A stretch of DNA of 64,000 nucleotides from Nocardioides dokdonensis FR1436 (GTDB lineage: Bacteria; Actinomycetota; Actinomycetes; Propionibacteriales; Nocardioidaceae): the NCBI RefSeq assembly GCF_001653335.1, contig NZ_CP015079.1:3844001-3908000 (forward strand). The letters are read 5' to 3'. Each line of letters starts with the position of its first letter. Within the stretch, counting starts at the first letter, position 1. Position numbers and translations under genes: made by a program. The notes beneath the pieces were generated by a model. The model was not told the DNA's origin, did not search any database, and saw nothing but the letters and a program-made list of their open reading frames with translations. This document shows, in pieces, positions 1 to 8,811 of this stretch.

Positions 1-979
1 TCGGGGCGGCCCAGGTCAGGACGGCGAGACCCCAGCCCACGCCCCACAGCGCCAGCAGGCCGCCGCCCTCACGAGCGCCCACGCGCTGCCACCACGTGCG
101 CCACCCCGTCGCAGCGAGGGCGAGGAGGACCGCGGTCGCGACCCAGGCCGCGACCCCGGTACGCGAGCCGGGCAGCACCTCGGCGTTCCAGGCACCGCCC
201 AGGCCGAGCGCCGCCAGCGGTCCGGGCAGCGTCCCCTCGTCGGCCAGCGCGAACACCGCGGCGCCGGCCGGGTCGCTGAGGGCCGCACCGGCGTGCAGCA
301 GGCCCGCGACCAGCCACGGGGCGTTCGCCAGGGCCACCACCGCCACCACGCGCGCCAGATGCGCGACCTCCTGGCGGGTCGCGAGCACCAGCAGCACCGC
401 GGCGCTGGCCAGTCCGGCGCTCGCGCTCAGGCTGGCGCACACCACCAGCAGCGGCAGCACCGCGGGCATCCGCTGCTCGGTGCGCCAGCGCCGGGCCGCG
501 ACGACCAGCCACGGGAGCGCGGCGTACCCCAGCAGCACCGGCCAGTGCCCCAGGCCGAGACGCTCGGCCACGAAGGGGTTCCACTGCCACAGGGTCACCG
601 CAGCCAGCGCGCCGAGGAGCCGGCCCGGAGGCGCGAGCCGGGCCGCTCCCACGCCGCCGACCACCAGGGCCGCGAGCAGCACGAGCTTCTGCAGCACCAT
701 GCCGGGCACGACCTCGTCGAGGATCGCTACCACCGCGTCGGAGGGCACGGCGCGGGGCAGCCCGCTGCCGGTGCCGAGCGCATCGGCGCGCAGCGCCAGG
801 TCGGGGACCCAGACCATGTCGTAGCTGAGCACGTACCCGGGGGCCAGCGCCGGTCCCAGCAGCAGGAGTGCCAGCACGATCGACCACACCGGCACGACGA
901 GCGACGGGGCATGCCCCCGGGGCAGCCCCCGCACCCTCGCCCACCAGTCGCCCACGGCCGAAGACAACCACACCGGCAC
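1..979 (-). CDS. Polytopic membrane protein, C-terminus beyond window
   Basis: The frame is open from a GTG at 979 to the left edge of the window, about 326 codons without a stop, so the C-terminus is missing. The translation starts VPVWLSSAVGDWW and soon enters hydrophobic segments (SIVLALLLLGPALAPGY). Conserved-looking motifs follow: YDMVWVPDLALR, then WNPFVAERLGLGHW near residue 130, and at least five more hydrophobic stretches. These motifs recall actinobacterial integral membrane proteins encoded beside polysaccharide flippases and glycosyltransferases (from memory). It is divergent from the flippase at 1036, with 56 bp between starts, so a shared promoter region and a cell-envelope glycan role are plausible inferences. 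No catalytic residue is assigned. The start is not certain because no strong ribosome site is visible. Confidence 0.72.
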   Translation of the reverse strand, partial: MPVWLSSAVGDWWARVRGLPRGHAPSLVVPVWSIVLALLLLGPALAPGYVLSYDMVWVPDLALRADALGTGSGLPRAVPSDAVVAILDEVVPGMVLQKLVLLAALVVGGVGAARLAPPGRLLGALAAVTLWQWNPFVAERLGLGHWPVLLGYAALPWLVVAARRWRTEQRMPAVLPLLVVCASLSASAGLASAAVLLVLATRQEVAHLARVVAVVALANAPWLVAGLLHAGAALSDPAGAAVFALADEGTLPGPLAALGLGGAWNAEVLPGSRTGVAAWVATAVLLALAATGWRTWWQRVGAREGGGLLALWGVGWGLAVLTWAAP

Positions 980-1035
980 CGATCCGACCTGCGCGAAGTT
1001 GTCCCCGGTGACACGCGCTGACCTACTCTCGTCCC

Positions 1036-2319
1036 GTGACCAGCACCGCCGAGCACCCCACGGGCGGCCCCGCCGACCCGGGTGCCGGGGCGACGGGCAG
1101 GTCGGGCCTGCGCGCGCTGCTGCGCGGCAGCGCCGGCATCGCGGTCGCGATGGGCGTCATGAACGTCGCGACGTACGCCTTCCAGATGATCTCGGCGCGG
1201 CTGCTGGGTCCTGCGGACTACGGCGCGCTGGCCCCGTTGATGGCGCTGCTGATGGTCGTCGCGGTGCTGCAGCTGGGCCTGCAGGCCACCGGTGCCCGCC
1301 GGATCTCGGCCGACCCCACGCACGTCGCCCAGATCGAGCGGGTCGTCCTCGGGGTCACCTACCGCGCCGCGCTCGGGCTGGGCGCCCTGCTGCTGGTGCT
1401 GTCCCCGATCGTGATGGTGGTGCTGCGGCTCGACAGCGTGCTGCCCGCGATCCTGCTCGCCCTCAGTGCCGTGCCGCTGACCGTGATGGGCGGTCAGGCC
1501 GGGATCCTGCAGGGCGAGCGCCGCTGGTTCCCGCTGGGCATGGTCTACCTCGGCATGGGGGTGTCGCGGGTGGCCGTGGGCACCGCCTGCCTCCTCGTCT
1601 CCCCCACCGAGACCTCCGCGATGCTCGGCGTCGCGGTCGCGATGGTCGTGCCGGCCCTCATCGGCTACGTCGCGCTGCGACGCCCCCGCGACGAGGGTCG
1701 TCACAGCGAGGACCACACCCGCCGCCCGGTCGCCCGGGAGGCGGTGACCGCCTCGCTGGCCCTGCTCGCCTTCTTCGTGCTCTCCAACGCCGACATCGTG
1801 GTCGCCCGCAACGTCCTCGACGACCACGACGCCGGTCTCTACGCCGCCGGGCTGATCCTCACCAAGGCCGTGCTCTTCCTGCCGCAGTTCGTGGTCGTGG
1901 TCGCGTTCCCGTCGATGTCCACGGTCGACGAGCGTCGCCTGGCACTGCTGCGCAGCCTGACCCTGGTCGCCGCGCTCGGTGTCGTGGCGACCCTGGGAGC
2001 GTGGCTGCTCAGCTCCCTGGCGATGGTCTTCGTCGGCGGCCAGGAGTACGCCGAGGTCGAGTCGCGCCTGTGGCTCTTCGCCGTCATCGGCACCCTGCTG
2101 GCGATGCTGCAGCTGCTGGTCTACTCGGTCCTGGCCCGCCAGGGCACCCGCTCGGCGTACCTGGTGTGGGTGGCCGTGCTGGTCCTGGTCGCGGCCGCGG
2201 CGACCACCGCCAGCCTGGGCGCGCTGGCCCTCGTCGTGGTCGGGGTCGACGCCGCCCTGTTCGTGGCCCTGCTCGCGCTGAGCCTGCACCGGCTGCGCGA
2301 CCCCGCCCCCCTCAGCTAG
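1036..2319 (+). CDS. Oligosaccharide flippase family protein (MOP superfamily)
   Basis: A 427-residue protein that is almost entirely hydrophobic, with about 12 predicted membrane segments after a 25-residue polar N-terminus. The sequence around residues 35-65 (NVATYAFQMISARLLGPADYG) matches the usual opening helix of Wzx-type polysaccharide biosynthesis proteins, where A-R-L-L-G-P-A-D-Y-G is a typical signature. Members of this family flip lipid-linked saccharides across the cytoplasmic membrane. A charged loop lies near residues 215-235 (RRPRDEGRHSEDHTRR). The start is GTG 1036; the alternative downstream starts lie inside the first helix. It is divergent from the partial membrane protein and its stop is immediately followed by a 22-bp repeat array shared with the 3' end of polA. 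The exact glycan substrate is unknown. Confidence 0.85.
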   Translation: MTSTAEHPTGGPADPGAGATGRSGLRALLRGSAGIAVAMGVMNVATYAFQMISARLLGPADYGALAPLMALLMVVAVLQLGLQATGARRISADPTHVAQIERVVLGVTYRAALGLGALLLVLSPIVMVVLRLDSVLPAILLALSAVPLTVMGGQAGILQGERRWFPLGMVYLGMGVSRVAVGTACLLVSPTETSAMLGVAVAMVVPALIGYVALRRPRDEGRHSEDHTRRPVAREAVTASLALLAFFVLSNADIVVARNVLDDHDAGLYAAGLILTKAVLFLPQFVVVVAFPSMSTVDERRLALLRSLTLVAALGVVATLGAWLLSSLAMVFVGGQEYAEVESRLWLFAVIGTLLAMLQLLVYSVLARQGTRSAYLVWVAVLVLVAAAATTASLGALALVVVGVDAALFVALLALSLHRLRDPAPLS

Positions 2320-2320
2320 C

Positions 2321-2408
2321 GACCCGGCCCGGATATCGCGCCGACCCGGCGCAGATGTCGCGCCGCGTCGGCGCAAATCTCTCGCTCAGTCGGCGCAGAT
2401 CTCCCGCG
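2321..2408. repeat. Tandem 22-bp repeat array, family A (4 units)
   Basis: Four consecutive 22-bp units start at 2321, 2343, 2365 and 2387. They share a core like CCCGGCGCAGATGTCGCGC. The array begins two bases after the flippase stop and ends five bases before the polA stop codon, so it fills the whole gap between two convergent genes. The same unit occurs at 43630-43776. There are no spacers between units. It may act as a bidirectional terminator or a REP-like element; the function is inferred only from position. Confidence 0.8.
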
Positions 2409-2413
2409 CGAGG

Positions 2414-5134
2414 TCAGTGCGCGGCGTCGTGCCAGCTGTGCCCGGTGCCGACGGAGACGTCGAGCGGGACCGCGAGCGCTGCCGCCGCCCCCATCTGCTC
2501 GCGCACCAGGGCCTCGAGGACCTCCCGTTCGCCGGGCGCCACCTCGAGCACGAGCTCGTCATGGACCTGCAGCAGCATCCGCGAGGCCAGGCCGGCCTCC
2601 TCGATGCGTTGCTGCACCCGCAGCATCGCGATCTTGATCAGGTCGGCGGCCGAGCCCTGGATGGGTGCGTTGAGCGCCATCCGCTCGGCCATCTCGCGAC
2701 GCTGCCGGTTGTCGCTGGTCAGGTCGGGCAGGTAGCGGCGCCGACCCTCGATGGTCTCGGTGTAGCCGGTGCGCCGAGCCTCCTCGACGATCCCGCCGAG
2801 GTAGTCGCGGATGCCGCCGAAGGTCTCGAAGTACTCATCCATCAACCCGCGGGCCTCGGCCGGCTCGATGCCCAGCTGCTGGCCCAGCCCGAAGGCGGAC
2901 AGCCCGTAGGCCAGGCCGTAGTTCATCGCCTTGATCTTCGCGCGCTCCTCCGTCCCGACCTGCTCGGCGGGCATGTCGAAGACCCGGGCCGCGGTGATCG
3001 AGTGGAAGTCGCTGCCGGAGCGGAACGCCTCGATGAGCAACGCGTCCTCGGAGAGGTGCGCCATGATCCGCATCTCGATCTGGCTGTAGTCGGCCGTCAT
3101 CAGCGACTCGTGGCCCGCACCCACCACGAAGGCCTCGCGGATGCGTCGGCCCTCCTCGGTGCGCACCGGGATGTTCTGCAGGTTCGGGTCGGTGCTGGAG
3201 AGCCGACCGGTGGCGGCGATGGTCTGGTTGAACGTGGTGTGGATCCGCCCGTCGGAGGCCACGGTCTTGAGCAGGCCCTCGATGGTCTGGCGCAGCCGGA
3301 TGACGTCGCGGTGCCGCAGCAGGTGCAGCAGGAACGGGTGCTCGGTCTTGACGTAGAGCGCCTGCAGCGCATCGGCGTCGGTGGTGTACCCGGTCTTGGT
3401 GCGCTTGGTCTTCGGCATCGCCAGCTCGTCGAACAGGACCGCCTGGAGCTGCTTCGGCGAGCCGAGGTTGATCTCCTTGCCGATCACGGCGTACGCCGCA
3501 TCCGCGGCGCCGCGGACCTCGCCCGCGAAGTGGGACTCGAGCGACTCGAGGTGGTCGGTGTCGACGGCGATGCCGGTCGTCTCCATGCGCGCCAGCAGGT
3601 GCACCAGCGGCAGCTCGACCTTCGCGAGCAGCTCGGTGCCGCCGTGCTCGGCCACGGCCTCGTCGAGGGCCTCGGCCAGGTCGAGCACGGCGCGGGCGTG
3701 GAGCATCGCGGTCTGCGCGGCGTCGTCACCCACCCCGTCGAGACCCGCGTCGAGCCCGGCGTCGAGGCTGTCGAGGCTGAGCTGTCCGTCGTCGGCGCTG
3801 CCCTGCTTGAGCTCCCGCTTGAGGTAGCGCAGGGTCAGGTCGCCCAGCTCGTAGGAGCGCTGGTCGGGGCGCACCAGGTAGGCCGCCAGCGCCGTGTCGG
3901 ACTGCAGCCCCGCCAGCGGCCAGCCGCGGGCGGCCAACGCCAGCATCGGGCCCTTCGCGTCGTGCAGGACCTTGGGCCGCTGCTCGTCGGCCAGCCAGGC
4001 CGCCACGGCGCCGTCGTCGTCGGGGCTGACCTCGGCGGCGTCGAACCACGCCGCGGTGCCGTCGTCGGCGGCCAGGGCCAACGAGTGCACCTCGCCGCTG
4101 CCGGCGCGCCACGTGCCCTGCACGACGAGACCGACCCGGTCCGCGGCGTGCTCGGCCAACCAGCCGGCCACCTGGCCGGGCGCCAGCCGGACCCCGGTGA
4201 CCTCGAACCCGGTGCCGTCGACGACCTCCTCAGAGGTCAGCGTCTCGAAGAGCCGGTCGCGCAGCACCCGGAACTCGAGCCCGTCGAAGAGGGTGTGCAC
4301 CTCCTGGCGGTCCCAGGGACGCAGCGCGAGCTCGGCGGGCCGGAGCTCGAGGTCGAGGTCGCAGACCAGGGCGTTGAGCCGGCGGTTGCGCATCACGTCA
4401 CCGAGGTGGGCACGCAGGGCCTCTCCCTTCTTGCCGGTGATCTTGTCGGCATGGGTGATGACGTTGTCGAGGCCGTCGTAGGTGTTGATCCACTTCGCCG
4501 CGAACCCCTGACCCACGCCCGGGACGCCGGGCAGGTTGTCGGAGGTCTCCCCCACGATCGCGGCCAGCTCGGGGTAGCGGGCGGGCGGGACGCCGTACTT
4601 CGTCTCGACGGCCTCGGGGGTCATCCGGGCGAGGTCGGAGACGCCGCGCATCGGGTAGAGCACGGTGGAGCGCTCGGTGACCAGCTGCAGCGCGTCGCGG
4701 TCCCCGGTGAGGATGAGGACCTCCATCTCGGGGTCGTCGGCCAGGGCCTGGGTGACCAGGGTCGCGATGATGTCGTCGGCCTCGTAGCCGTCCTTCTTCA
4801 GGAAGGGGATCCGCAGGGCGTCGAGGACCTCCTCGATCAGCGGCAGTTGGCTCCCGAACTCGCTCGGGGTCTTGTTGCGCTTGGCCTTGTACTCGGAGTA
4901 CTCCGCCAACCGGAAGGTCTGGCGCGAGACGTCGAAGGCGACACCGACGTGGGTGGGCTGCTCGTCGCGCAGCACGTTGATCAACATCGAGGTGAAGCCG
5001 TAGACGGCGTTGGTGTGCTGGCCCGTCGTGGTCGAGAAGTTCTCCACCGGCAGCGCGAAGAAGGCCCGGTAGGCCAGGGAGTGACCGTCCAGGAGGAGCA
5101 GTCGCGGTCGGGCGGGGGAGGTCGTCTCGGGCAC
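2414..5134 (-). CDS. polA: DNA polymerase I
   Basis: A 906-residue family A DNA polymerase used in Okazaki fragment processing and gap repair. The N-terminal 5' nuclease domain (about 1-300) has YEADDIIATL near residue 117 and TGDRDALQL near 143, plus the helix-hairpin-helix region GETSDNLPGVPGVG. The polymerase domain carries motif A (TADYSQIEMRIMAHL, about 678), motif B (AKIKAMNYGLAYG, about 733) and motif C (LLQVHDELVLEV, about 856). The central region corresponding to the 3'-5' exonuclease lacks the DxE metal-binding motif (it reads HSLALAADDGT), as is usual in actinobacteria, so proofreading is probably absent. GTG 5134 is the start, giving MPETTSPARP followed by LLLLDGHSLAYRAFFA, the normal beginning of the domain. 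It converges on the flippase and is divergent from the thioesterase at 5184. Confidence 0.98.
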   Translation of the reverse strand: MPETTSPARPRLLLLDGHSLAYRAFFALPVENFSTTTGQHTNAVYGFTSMLINVLRDEQPTHVGVAFDVSRQTFRLAEYSEYKAKRNKTPSEFGSQLPLIEEVLDALRIPFLKKDGYEADDIIATLVTQALADDPEMEVLILTGDRDALQLVTERSTVLYPMRGVSDLARMTPEAVETKYGVPPARYPELAAIVGETSDNLPGVPGVGQGFAAKWINTYDGLDNVITHADKITGKKGEALRAHLGDVMRNRRLNALVCDLDLELRPAELALRPWDRQEVHTLFDGLEFRVLRDRLFETLTSEEVVDGTGFEVTGVRLAPGQVAGWLAEHAADRVGLVVQGTWRAGSGEVHSLALAADDGTAAWFDAAEVSPDDDGAVAAWLADEQRPKVLHDAKGPMLALAARGWPLAGLQSDTALAAYLVRPDQRSYELGDLTLRYLKRELKQGSADDGQLSLDSLDAGLDAGLDGVGDDAAQTAMLHARAVLDLAEALDEAVAEHGGTELLAKVELPLVHLLARMETTGIAVDTDHLESLESHFAGEVRGAADAAYAVIGKEINLGSPKQLQAVLFDELAMPKTKRTKTGYTTDADALQALYVKTEHPFLLHLLRHRDVIRLRQTIEGLLKTVASDGRIHTTFNQTIAATGRLSSTDPNLQNIPVRTEEGRRIREAFVVGAGHESLMTADYSQIEMRIMAHLSEDALLIEAFRSGSDFHSITAARVFDMPAEQVGTEERAKIKAMNYGLAYGLSAFGLGQQLGIEPAEARGLMDEYFETFGGIRDYLGGIVEEARRTGYTETIEGRRRYLPDLTSDNRQRREMAERMALNAPIQGSAADLIKIAMLRVQQRIEEAGLASRMLLQVHDELVLEVAPGEREVLEALVREQMGAAAALAVPLDVSVGTGHSWHDAAH

Positions 5135-5183
5135 GGCCCGACCCTAGCCGCTGGTGCCGACGTCGCCTCGCTAGGTTGGCCTC

Positions 5184-5633
5184 ATGAGCGACGACCAGCG
5201 CGGGACCACCCCCATCGACGTCCAGGAGTACATCGCGAGCATGCCCCAGGGCATGGGCGGGTTGAACGAGAAGATGGGTGTCGAGCTCGTCGAGGTCTCC
5301 GCGGAACGGGTCGTCGCCACGATGCCGGTCGAGGGCAACACCCAGCCGTACGGCCTGCTGCACGGCGGGGCCTCGGTGGTCCTCGCGGAGACCCTCGGTT
5401 CCATCGGCTCGGCCCTGCACGCCCACCCCGACCGGGTCGCCGTCGGGGTCGACATCAACGCCACGCACCACCGCGCGGCCACGGGCGGCACGGTGACCGG
5501 CGTCGCCACGCCCGCCCACCTGGGCCGCACCAGCGCCACCTGGGAGGTCGTCATCACCGACGAGCGCGGCAAGCGCGTGTGCACCTCGCGGATCACCTGC
5601 TCCCTGGTGCCGCGCGAGCGTCTGGGCTTCTAG
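5184..5633 (+). CDS. PaaI-family hotdog thioesterase
   Basis: A 149-residue single hotdog-fold protein. Residues around 54-70 (NTQPYGLLHGGASVVLAET) match the PaaI/YbgC-like motif in which HGG caps the substrate pocket and the acidic residue of AET is catalytic. Such enzymes hydrolyse aryl- or acyl-CoA thioesters in the cytoplasm, often as tetramers. ATG 5184 is the only sensible start. It is divergent from polA (49 bp between starts). Its TAG stop overlaps the TAG stop of the convergent acetyltransferase in the palindromic tetranucleotide CTAG. The natural acyl-CoA is not predictable from sequence. Confidence 0.9.
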   Translation: MSDDQRGTTPIDVQEYIASMPQGMGGLNEKMGVELVEVSAERVVATMPVEGNTQPYGLLHGGASVVLAETLGSIGSALHAHPDRVAVGVDINATHHRAATGGTVTGVATPAHLGRTSATWEVVITDERGKRVCTSRITCSLVPRERLGF

Positions 5634-6193
5634 CCCGCCTGCTGCCGGCGCAGCGAGCGCCGTGCAGCGAGCATCTGGCCGCGGGCGCTGCGACCTCGCT
5701 CCGTGGCGGGCCGTTGTGCCTCGACCTTGGTCCGGATCGCGTGGGTGGTGGCTGCGCGCAGCACGGCCTGGGGTCGCAGCGCCAGCCGCGCCATGAAGCG
5801 GTTGGCGTCGCGCGACGTCGCCGAGGCCTCGGTCGCGACGTGCGGGATGCCCAGGTCCTCGGCCCAGGCCACGGCGGCCTCGACCAGCGTGCGACCGACA
5901 CCGTGCCGGCGCATGTCGGGTACGACGGTGGGGCTGTGGAACTGCACCACGGGCTCGAGGTTGATCGGGCTCAGCGTGGCCACGCACAGCAGCACCGCGC
6001 CGGCCGGCCGGCCGTCGTGATCGGCGATCAGCAGGCGCTGCTCCGGCGACGCCGCAGACTCCTTGATCACCCGCTCGAGGTCGGCGACCTGGTCCTCCCG
6101 GTCACCGCGACGCAGGTAGGGCTCCCACAGCTCGACGAGGAAGAGCGCGTCCTCCTCGCTCGCGGTCCTGAGCGTCACCGGGCTACGACTCAT
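5630..6193 (-). CDS. GNAT-family N-acetyltransferase
   Basis: A 187-residue protein with an N-terminal GNAT domain. Its acetyl-CoA-binding motif A is visible as VVPDMRRHGVGRTLVEAAVAWA around residues 92-113, which includes the R/Q-x-x-G-x-G/A pattern (R-H-G-V-G-R). The last 45 residues are basic and low in complexity (RGRSARGQMLAARRSLRRQQ). ATG 6193 (MSRSPVTLRTASEEDA) was chosen because the homology begins there and a GGAAAGG element lies about 11 bp upstream. The open frame continues upstream to 6280 but that extension is arginine/proline-rich and unlikely to be translated. It is tail-to-tail with the thioesterase. The acceptor substrate is unknown. Confidence 0.85.
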   Translation of the reverse strand: MSRSPVTLRTASEEDALFLVELWEPYLRRGDREDQVADLERVIKESAASPEQRLLIADHDGRPAGAVLLCVATLSPINLEPVVQFHSPTVVPDMRRHGVGRTLVEAAVAWAEDLGIPHVATEASATSRDANRFMARLALRPQAVLRAATTHAIRTKVEAQRPATERGRSARGQMLAARRSLRRQQAG

Positions 6194-6348
6194 CGGGCAT
6201 CGCCTTTCCCGGGGTCCACGTGCCACTGGGGCGCGACCGATCGGCCACGTCCGAGCCAGCGAGACTACGCTGCTGCGCACTGTCGTGTCGCATGCTCAGC
6301 GCACTCTTGACCTTCGCCCGCCACCGGGCCAGACCACCCAGGATCCCC

Positions 6349-7134
6349 GTGCTCCTCGCGTCCCCGTCCCCGCTGCTCAGCACGCTGCTGGTGCCCGGCG
6401 TCGGCACCGCCGTGAACGTCGCCACCGTGCTGCTGGGCTGCGTGCTCGGCGTGCTGCTGGGCCACCGGCTGCCCGAGCGCACCCGAGAGCTGGTCACCGA
6501 CGGGCTCGGTCTCGTCACGCTGCTGATCGCGGCCACGGCCGCCGTCGCCGTCCTCTCCCCCGCACTGTCGGCGGCGGTCGGCGGCAGCGCGCCCATGCTG
6601 ATCGTGCTCGGCTCCGTGCTGCTGGGCGGGATCGCCGGCTCGCTGCTGCGTCTGGAGCAGCGCGTGGAGGGGCTGGGCCGGTGGCTGCAGCGACGGATGG
6701 CCGGTGGTGCCGACTCGGCGCAGCGCCAGCGGTTCGTGGAGGGCTTCGTGGTGGCCTCCCTGGTCTTCTGCACCGGACCGCTGACGATCCTCGGCTCGCT
6801 CAACGACGGGTTGGGCAACGGAGCCGACCAGCTGTTCCTCAAGGCCACCCTCGACGGCTTCGCAGCCATCGCCTTCGCGGCGTCGTTCGGCTGGGGCGTG
6901 GCGGCCTCGGTGCTGACCATCGTGGTGGTGCAGGGCGGGCTGACCCTGGTCGGGCTCGGCCTGGGAGACCTGCTGCCCGATGCCCACCTCGCGGCCGTCA
7001 CCGCGGTGGGCGGTCTGGTGCTGGTCGGGGTGGCGCTACGGCTGCTGCGCATCCGCGAGGTCGCTGTCTCCGACCTGCTCCCGGCCCTCCTGGTGGCGCC
7101 GCTGCTCGTGCAGGTGGCCGTCGCGGTCCACTGA
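6349..7134 (+). CDS. DUF554 family membrane protein
   Basis: About 261 residues with six or seven hydrophobic segments. The N-terminal LVPGVGTAVNVATVLLGCVLG and the internal VASLVFCTGPLTILGSLNDGLG, followed by LFLKATLDGFAAIAFAAS, are characteristic of DUF554, a conserved bacterial membrane family with no established function (in Bacillus it includes YdfK). The start is uncertain: GTG 6349 has an AGGA seven bases upstream, GTG 6391 sits directly at the family's usual beginning, and the frame is open further upstream to 6220. The 155 bp between this start and the acetyltransferase start holds the divergent promoters; no clear hexamers could be named. Confidence 0.85.
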   Translation: MLLASPSPLLSTLLVPGVGTAVNVATVLLGCVLGVLLGHRLPERTRELVTDGLGLVTLLIAATAAVAVLSPALSAAVGGSAPMLIVLGSVLLGGIAGSLLRLEQRVEGLGRWLQRRMAGGADSAQRQRFVEGFVVASLVFCTGPLTILGSLNDGLGNGADQLFLKATLDGFAAIAFAASFGWGVAASVLTIVVVQGGLTLVGLGLGDLLPDAHLAAVTAVGGLVLVGVALRLLRIREVAVSDLLPALLVAPLLVQVAVAVH

Positions 7135-7293
7135 AGGTGACGGTTCTCCCGTCGTTCACGTCACGATTCGGCAACGCTCGCCGAGTGTGCGGCGGATCAC
7201 ACCTCCGCGGGTCTACCGTGACCGTGCTACGTCCGACCTCCGGGGGATCGGGCACCGGTGAAGGCACCAACACCTGAGGAAAGGGTTCACCAC

Positions 7294-8655
7294 GTGAATC
7301 GATCGACCACATCACACTGGGTCAAGCTCATGGCCGGCACTGCCGCTCTCGGCCTGGTGCTGACCGCTTGCGGCTCGGAGGACTCCGAGCCCGAGGCCAC
7401 CGACAACGAGAGCTCGAGCGAGAGCACCGACTCGGCCGCACCCGCCGACGACGAGTTCACCAACGACGAGTGCCCCAACGGCTCGACGAGCGACGACTCG
7501 TTCAAGGCCGGCGGCATCCTGCCGCTGACCGGCAACCTCGCGTTCCTCGGGCCCCCCGAGGTCGCCGGCGTCGGCATGGCCGTCTCCGACATCAATGCAG
7601 CCGGCGGCGTCAACGGCGCCGACGCCTGCCACCAGATCGAGGACTCGGGTGACACCACCGACCTCTCGATCAGCACCGCCTCGGCGCGCAAGCTGATCCA
7701 GGACAAGGCCTCGGTCGTCATCGGCGCCGCCTCCTCCAGCGTCTCGCTGAACTTCGTGGACCGTCTCACTGCTGCCAAGATCACCCAGGTCTCGCCCGCC
7801 AACACCGCGGTCGACCTGAGCGGCTACTCCGACTTCTACTTCCGGACCGCTCCGCCGGACGGCATCCAGGGCAACGCCCTCGGGTCGCTGATCTCCTCCG
7901 ACGGCTTCCAGAAGGTCGCCTTCATCGTGTTCTCCGACACCTACGGCACGGGTCTGCGTGACGTGGTCCAGGAGACCATCGAGGCCGGCGGCGGCGAGTG
8001 CACCTACGGCTGCAAGGGCGACGGCGACGAGTTCCCGGCCGGTCAGACGACCTTCTCCTCCGAGGTCTCTGCCGCCACCAACTCCAACCCCGACGCGATC
8101 GTGATCCTCGCCTTCGACGAGACCAAGGCCATCGTGCCCGAGCTCGCGTCGACCGGCTGGGACATGTCGGCGACCTACTTCTCCGACGGCAACACGGCGG
8201 ACTTCTCCGAGGACTTCGAGGCGGGCACCCTGACCGGCGCCCAGGGCACCATCCCCGGTGCCGACGCCGCCCAGGACTTCAAGGACCGTCTGGTCGCCTG
8301 GAACGAGTACGCCTTCAACGACGGCCTCACGGACTTCGCCTACGCGGCTGAGTCCTACGACGCCACCATCCTGGCCGCCCTGGCGGCCTACAAGGGTGGG
8401 GCCACCGACTCGGTGACGGTGCAGAAGAACTTCGCTGCCGTCTCGGGTGCCACCGGAGGTGAGGAGTGCACCTCCTACGCGGACTGCACCGCGATGCTCG
8501 ACGAGGGCAACGAGATCCGCTACGTCGGCCCGTCCGGCATCGGCCCGATCGACGAGGAGAACGACCCCTCGTCGGCCTTCGTGGGCATCTACACCTACAA
8601 CGAGAACAACAAGAACGAGCTGACCACCACGGTCGAGGGTCAGAAGCAGTCCTGA
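7294..8655 (+). CDS. Branched-chain amino-acid ABC transporter substrate-binding lipoprotein
   Basis: A 453-residue lipoprotein of the LivK/Leu-Ile-Val-binding type (periplasmic binding protein fold I). The N-terminus has a basic stretch, a hydrophobic core and the lipobox LVLTACGS, so the cysteine at about residue 26 is acylated by Lgt. A low-complexity acidic/serine linker (residues 29-62) follows. The domain begins at FKAGGILPLTGNLAFLGPPE, typical for this family. GTG 7294 was chosen because GAGGAAAGG lies about 8-10 bp upstream; an in-frame GTG at 7258 lacks such a site. The frame is followed by a strong hairpin terminator (8678-8707). The likely partner permeases and ATPases are encoded convergently at 9188-13533. 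The exact ligand (branched-chain amino acid, amide or another small molecule) cannot be read from sequence. Confidence 0.93.
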   Translation: MNRSTTSHWVKLMAGTAALGLVLTACGSEDSEPEATDNESSSESTDSAAPADDEFTNDECPNGSTSDDSFKAGGILPLTGNLAFLGPPEVAGVGMAVSDINAAGGVNGADACHQIEDSGDTTDLSISTASARKLIQDKASVVIGAASSSVSLNFVDRLTAAKITQVSPANTAVDLSGYSDFYFRTAPPDGIQGNALGSLISSDGFQKVAFIVFSDTYGTGLRDVVQETIEAGGGECTYGCKGDGDEFPAGQTTFSSEVSAATNSNPDAIVILAFDETKAIVPELASTGWDMSATYFSDGNTADFSEDFEAGTLTGAQGTIPGADAAQDFKDRLVAWNEYAFNDGLTDFAYAAESYDATILAALAAYKGGATDSVTVQKNFAAVSGATGGEECTSYADCTAMLDEGNEIRYVGPSGIGPIDEENDPSSAFVGIYTYNENNKNELTTTVEGQKQS

Positions 8656-8677
8656 CCTCCTGACACTCGTTCGACGA

Positions 8678-8707
8678 GGGCCCCGCACCGATCCTGGTGC
8701 GGGGCCC
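8678..8707 (+). terminator. Intrinsic-type terminator after the substrate-binding protein
   Basis: A perfect 12-bp stem, GGGCCCCGCACC (8678-8689) pairing with 8696-8707, encloses a 6-nt loop and is followed by CTTCGTC. It lies 23 bp after the stop codon of the substrate-binding lipoprotein gene. Confidence 0.8.
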
Positions 8708-8745
8708 TTCGTCATCCCCGGCGCGGCCGTCGTAGCCAGCCGCTG

Positions 8746-8811
8746 ACGGATTCCCCGGGTACCCGGGGAATCCGTAGGCGTTGGGGTGTTGCACCACCCC
8801 AACGCCTACGG
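8746..8811. repeat. Two abutting perfect palindromes
   Basis: 8746-8775 is a perfect 30-bp palindrome whose half is ACGGATTCCCCGGGT. Overlapping its end, 8772-8788 (CCGTAGGCGTTGGGGTG) pairs perfectly over 17 bp with 8795-8811 around the 6-nt loop TTGCAC. The phrase ACGCCTACG recurs just after, at about 8822. The structure sits at the 3' side of a frame-disrupted reading frame and is much larger than the neighbouring terminators. It could be a REP-like element; no intact transposase is nearby. Confidence 0.75.

Noticed and set aside
727..2376. Minus-strand 549-residue frame opposite the flippase
   Set aside because: Its text is a run of H/Q/D/G/R residues typical of an antisense shadow, while the plus strand encodes a coherent membrane protein.
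2417..6310. A 1297-residue open frame opposite polA and neighbouring genes
   Set aside because: High GC content leaves the antisense frame of polA free of stops. The text is dominated by V/L/G/R/H without any domain, and polA plus three other well-supported genes occupy the region.
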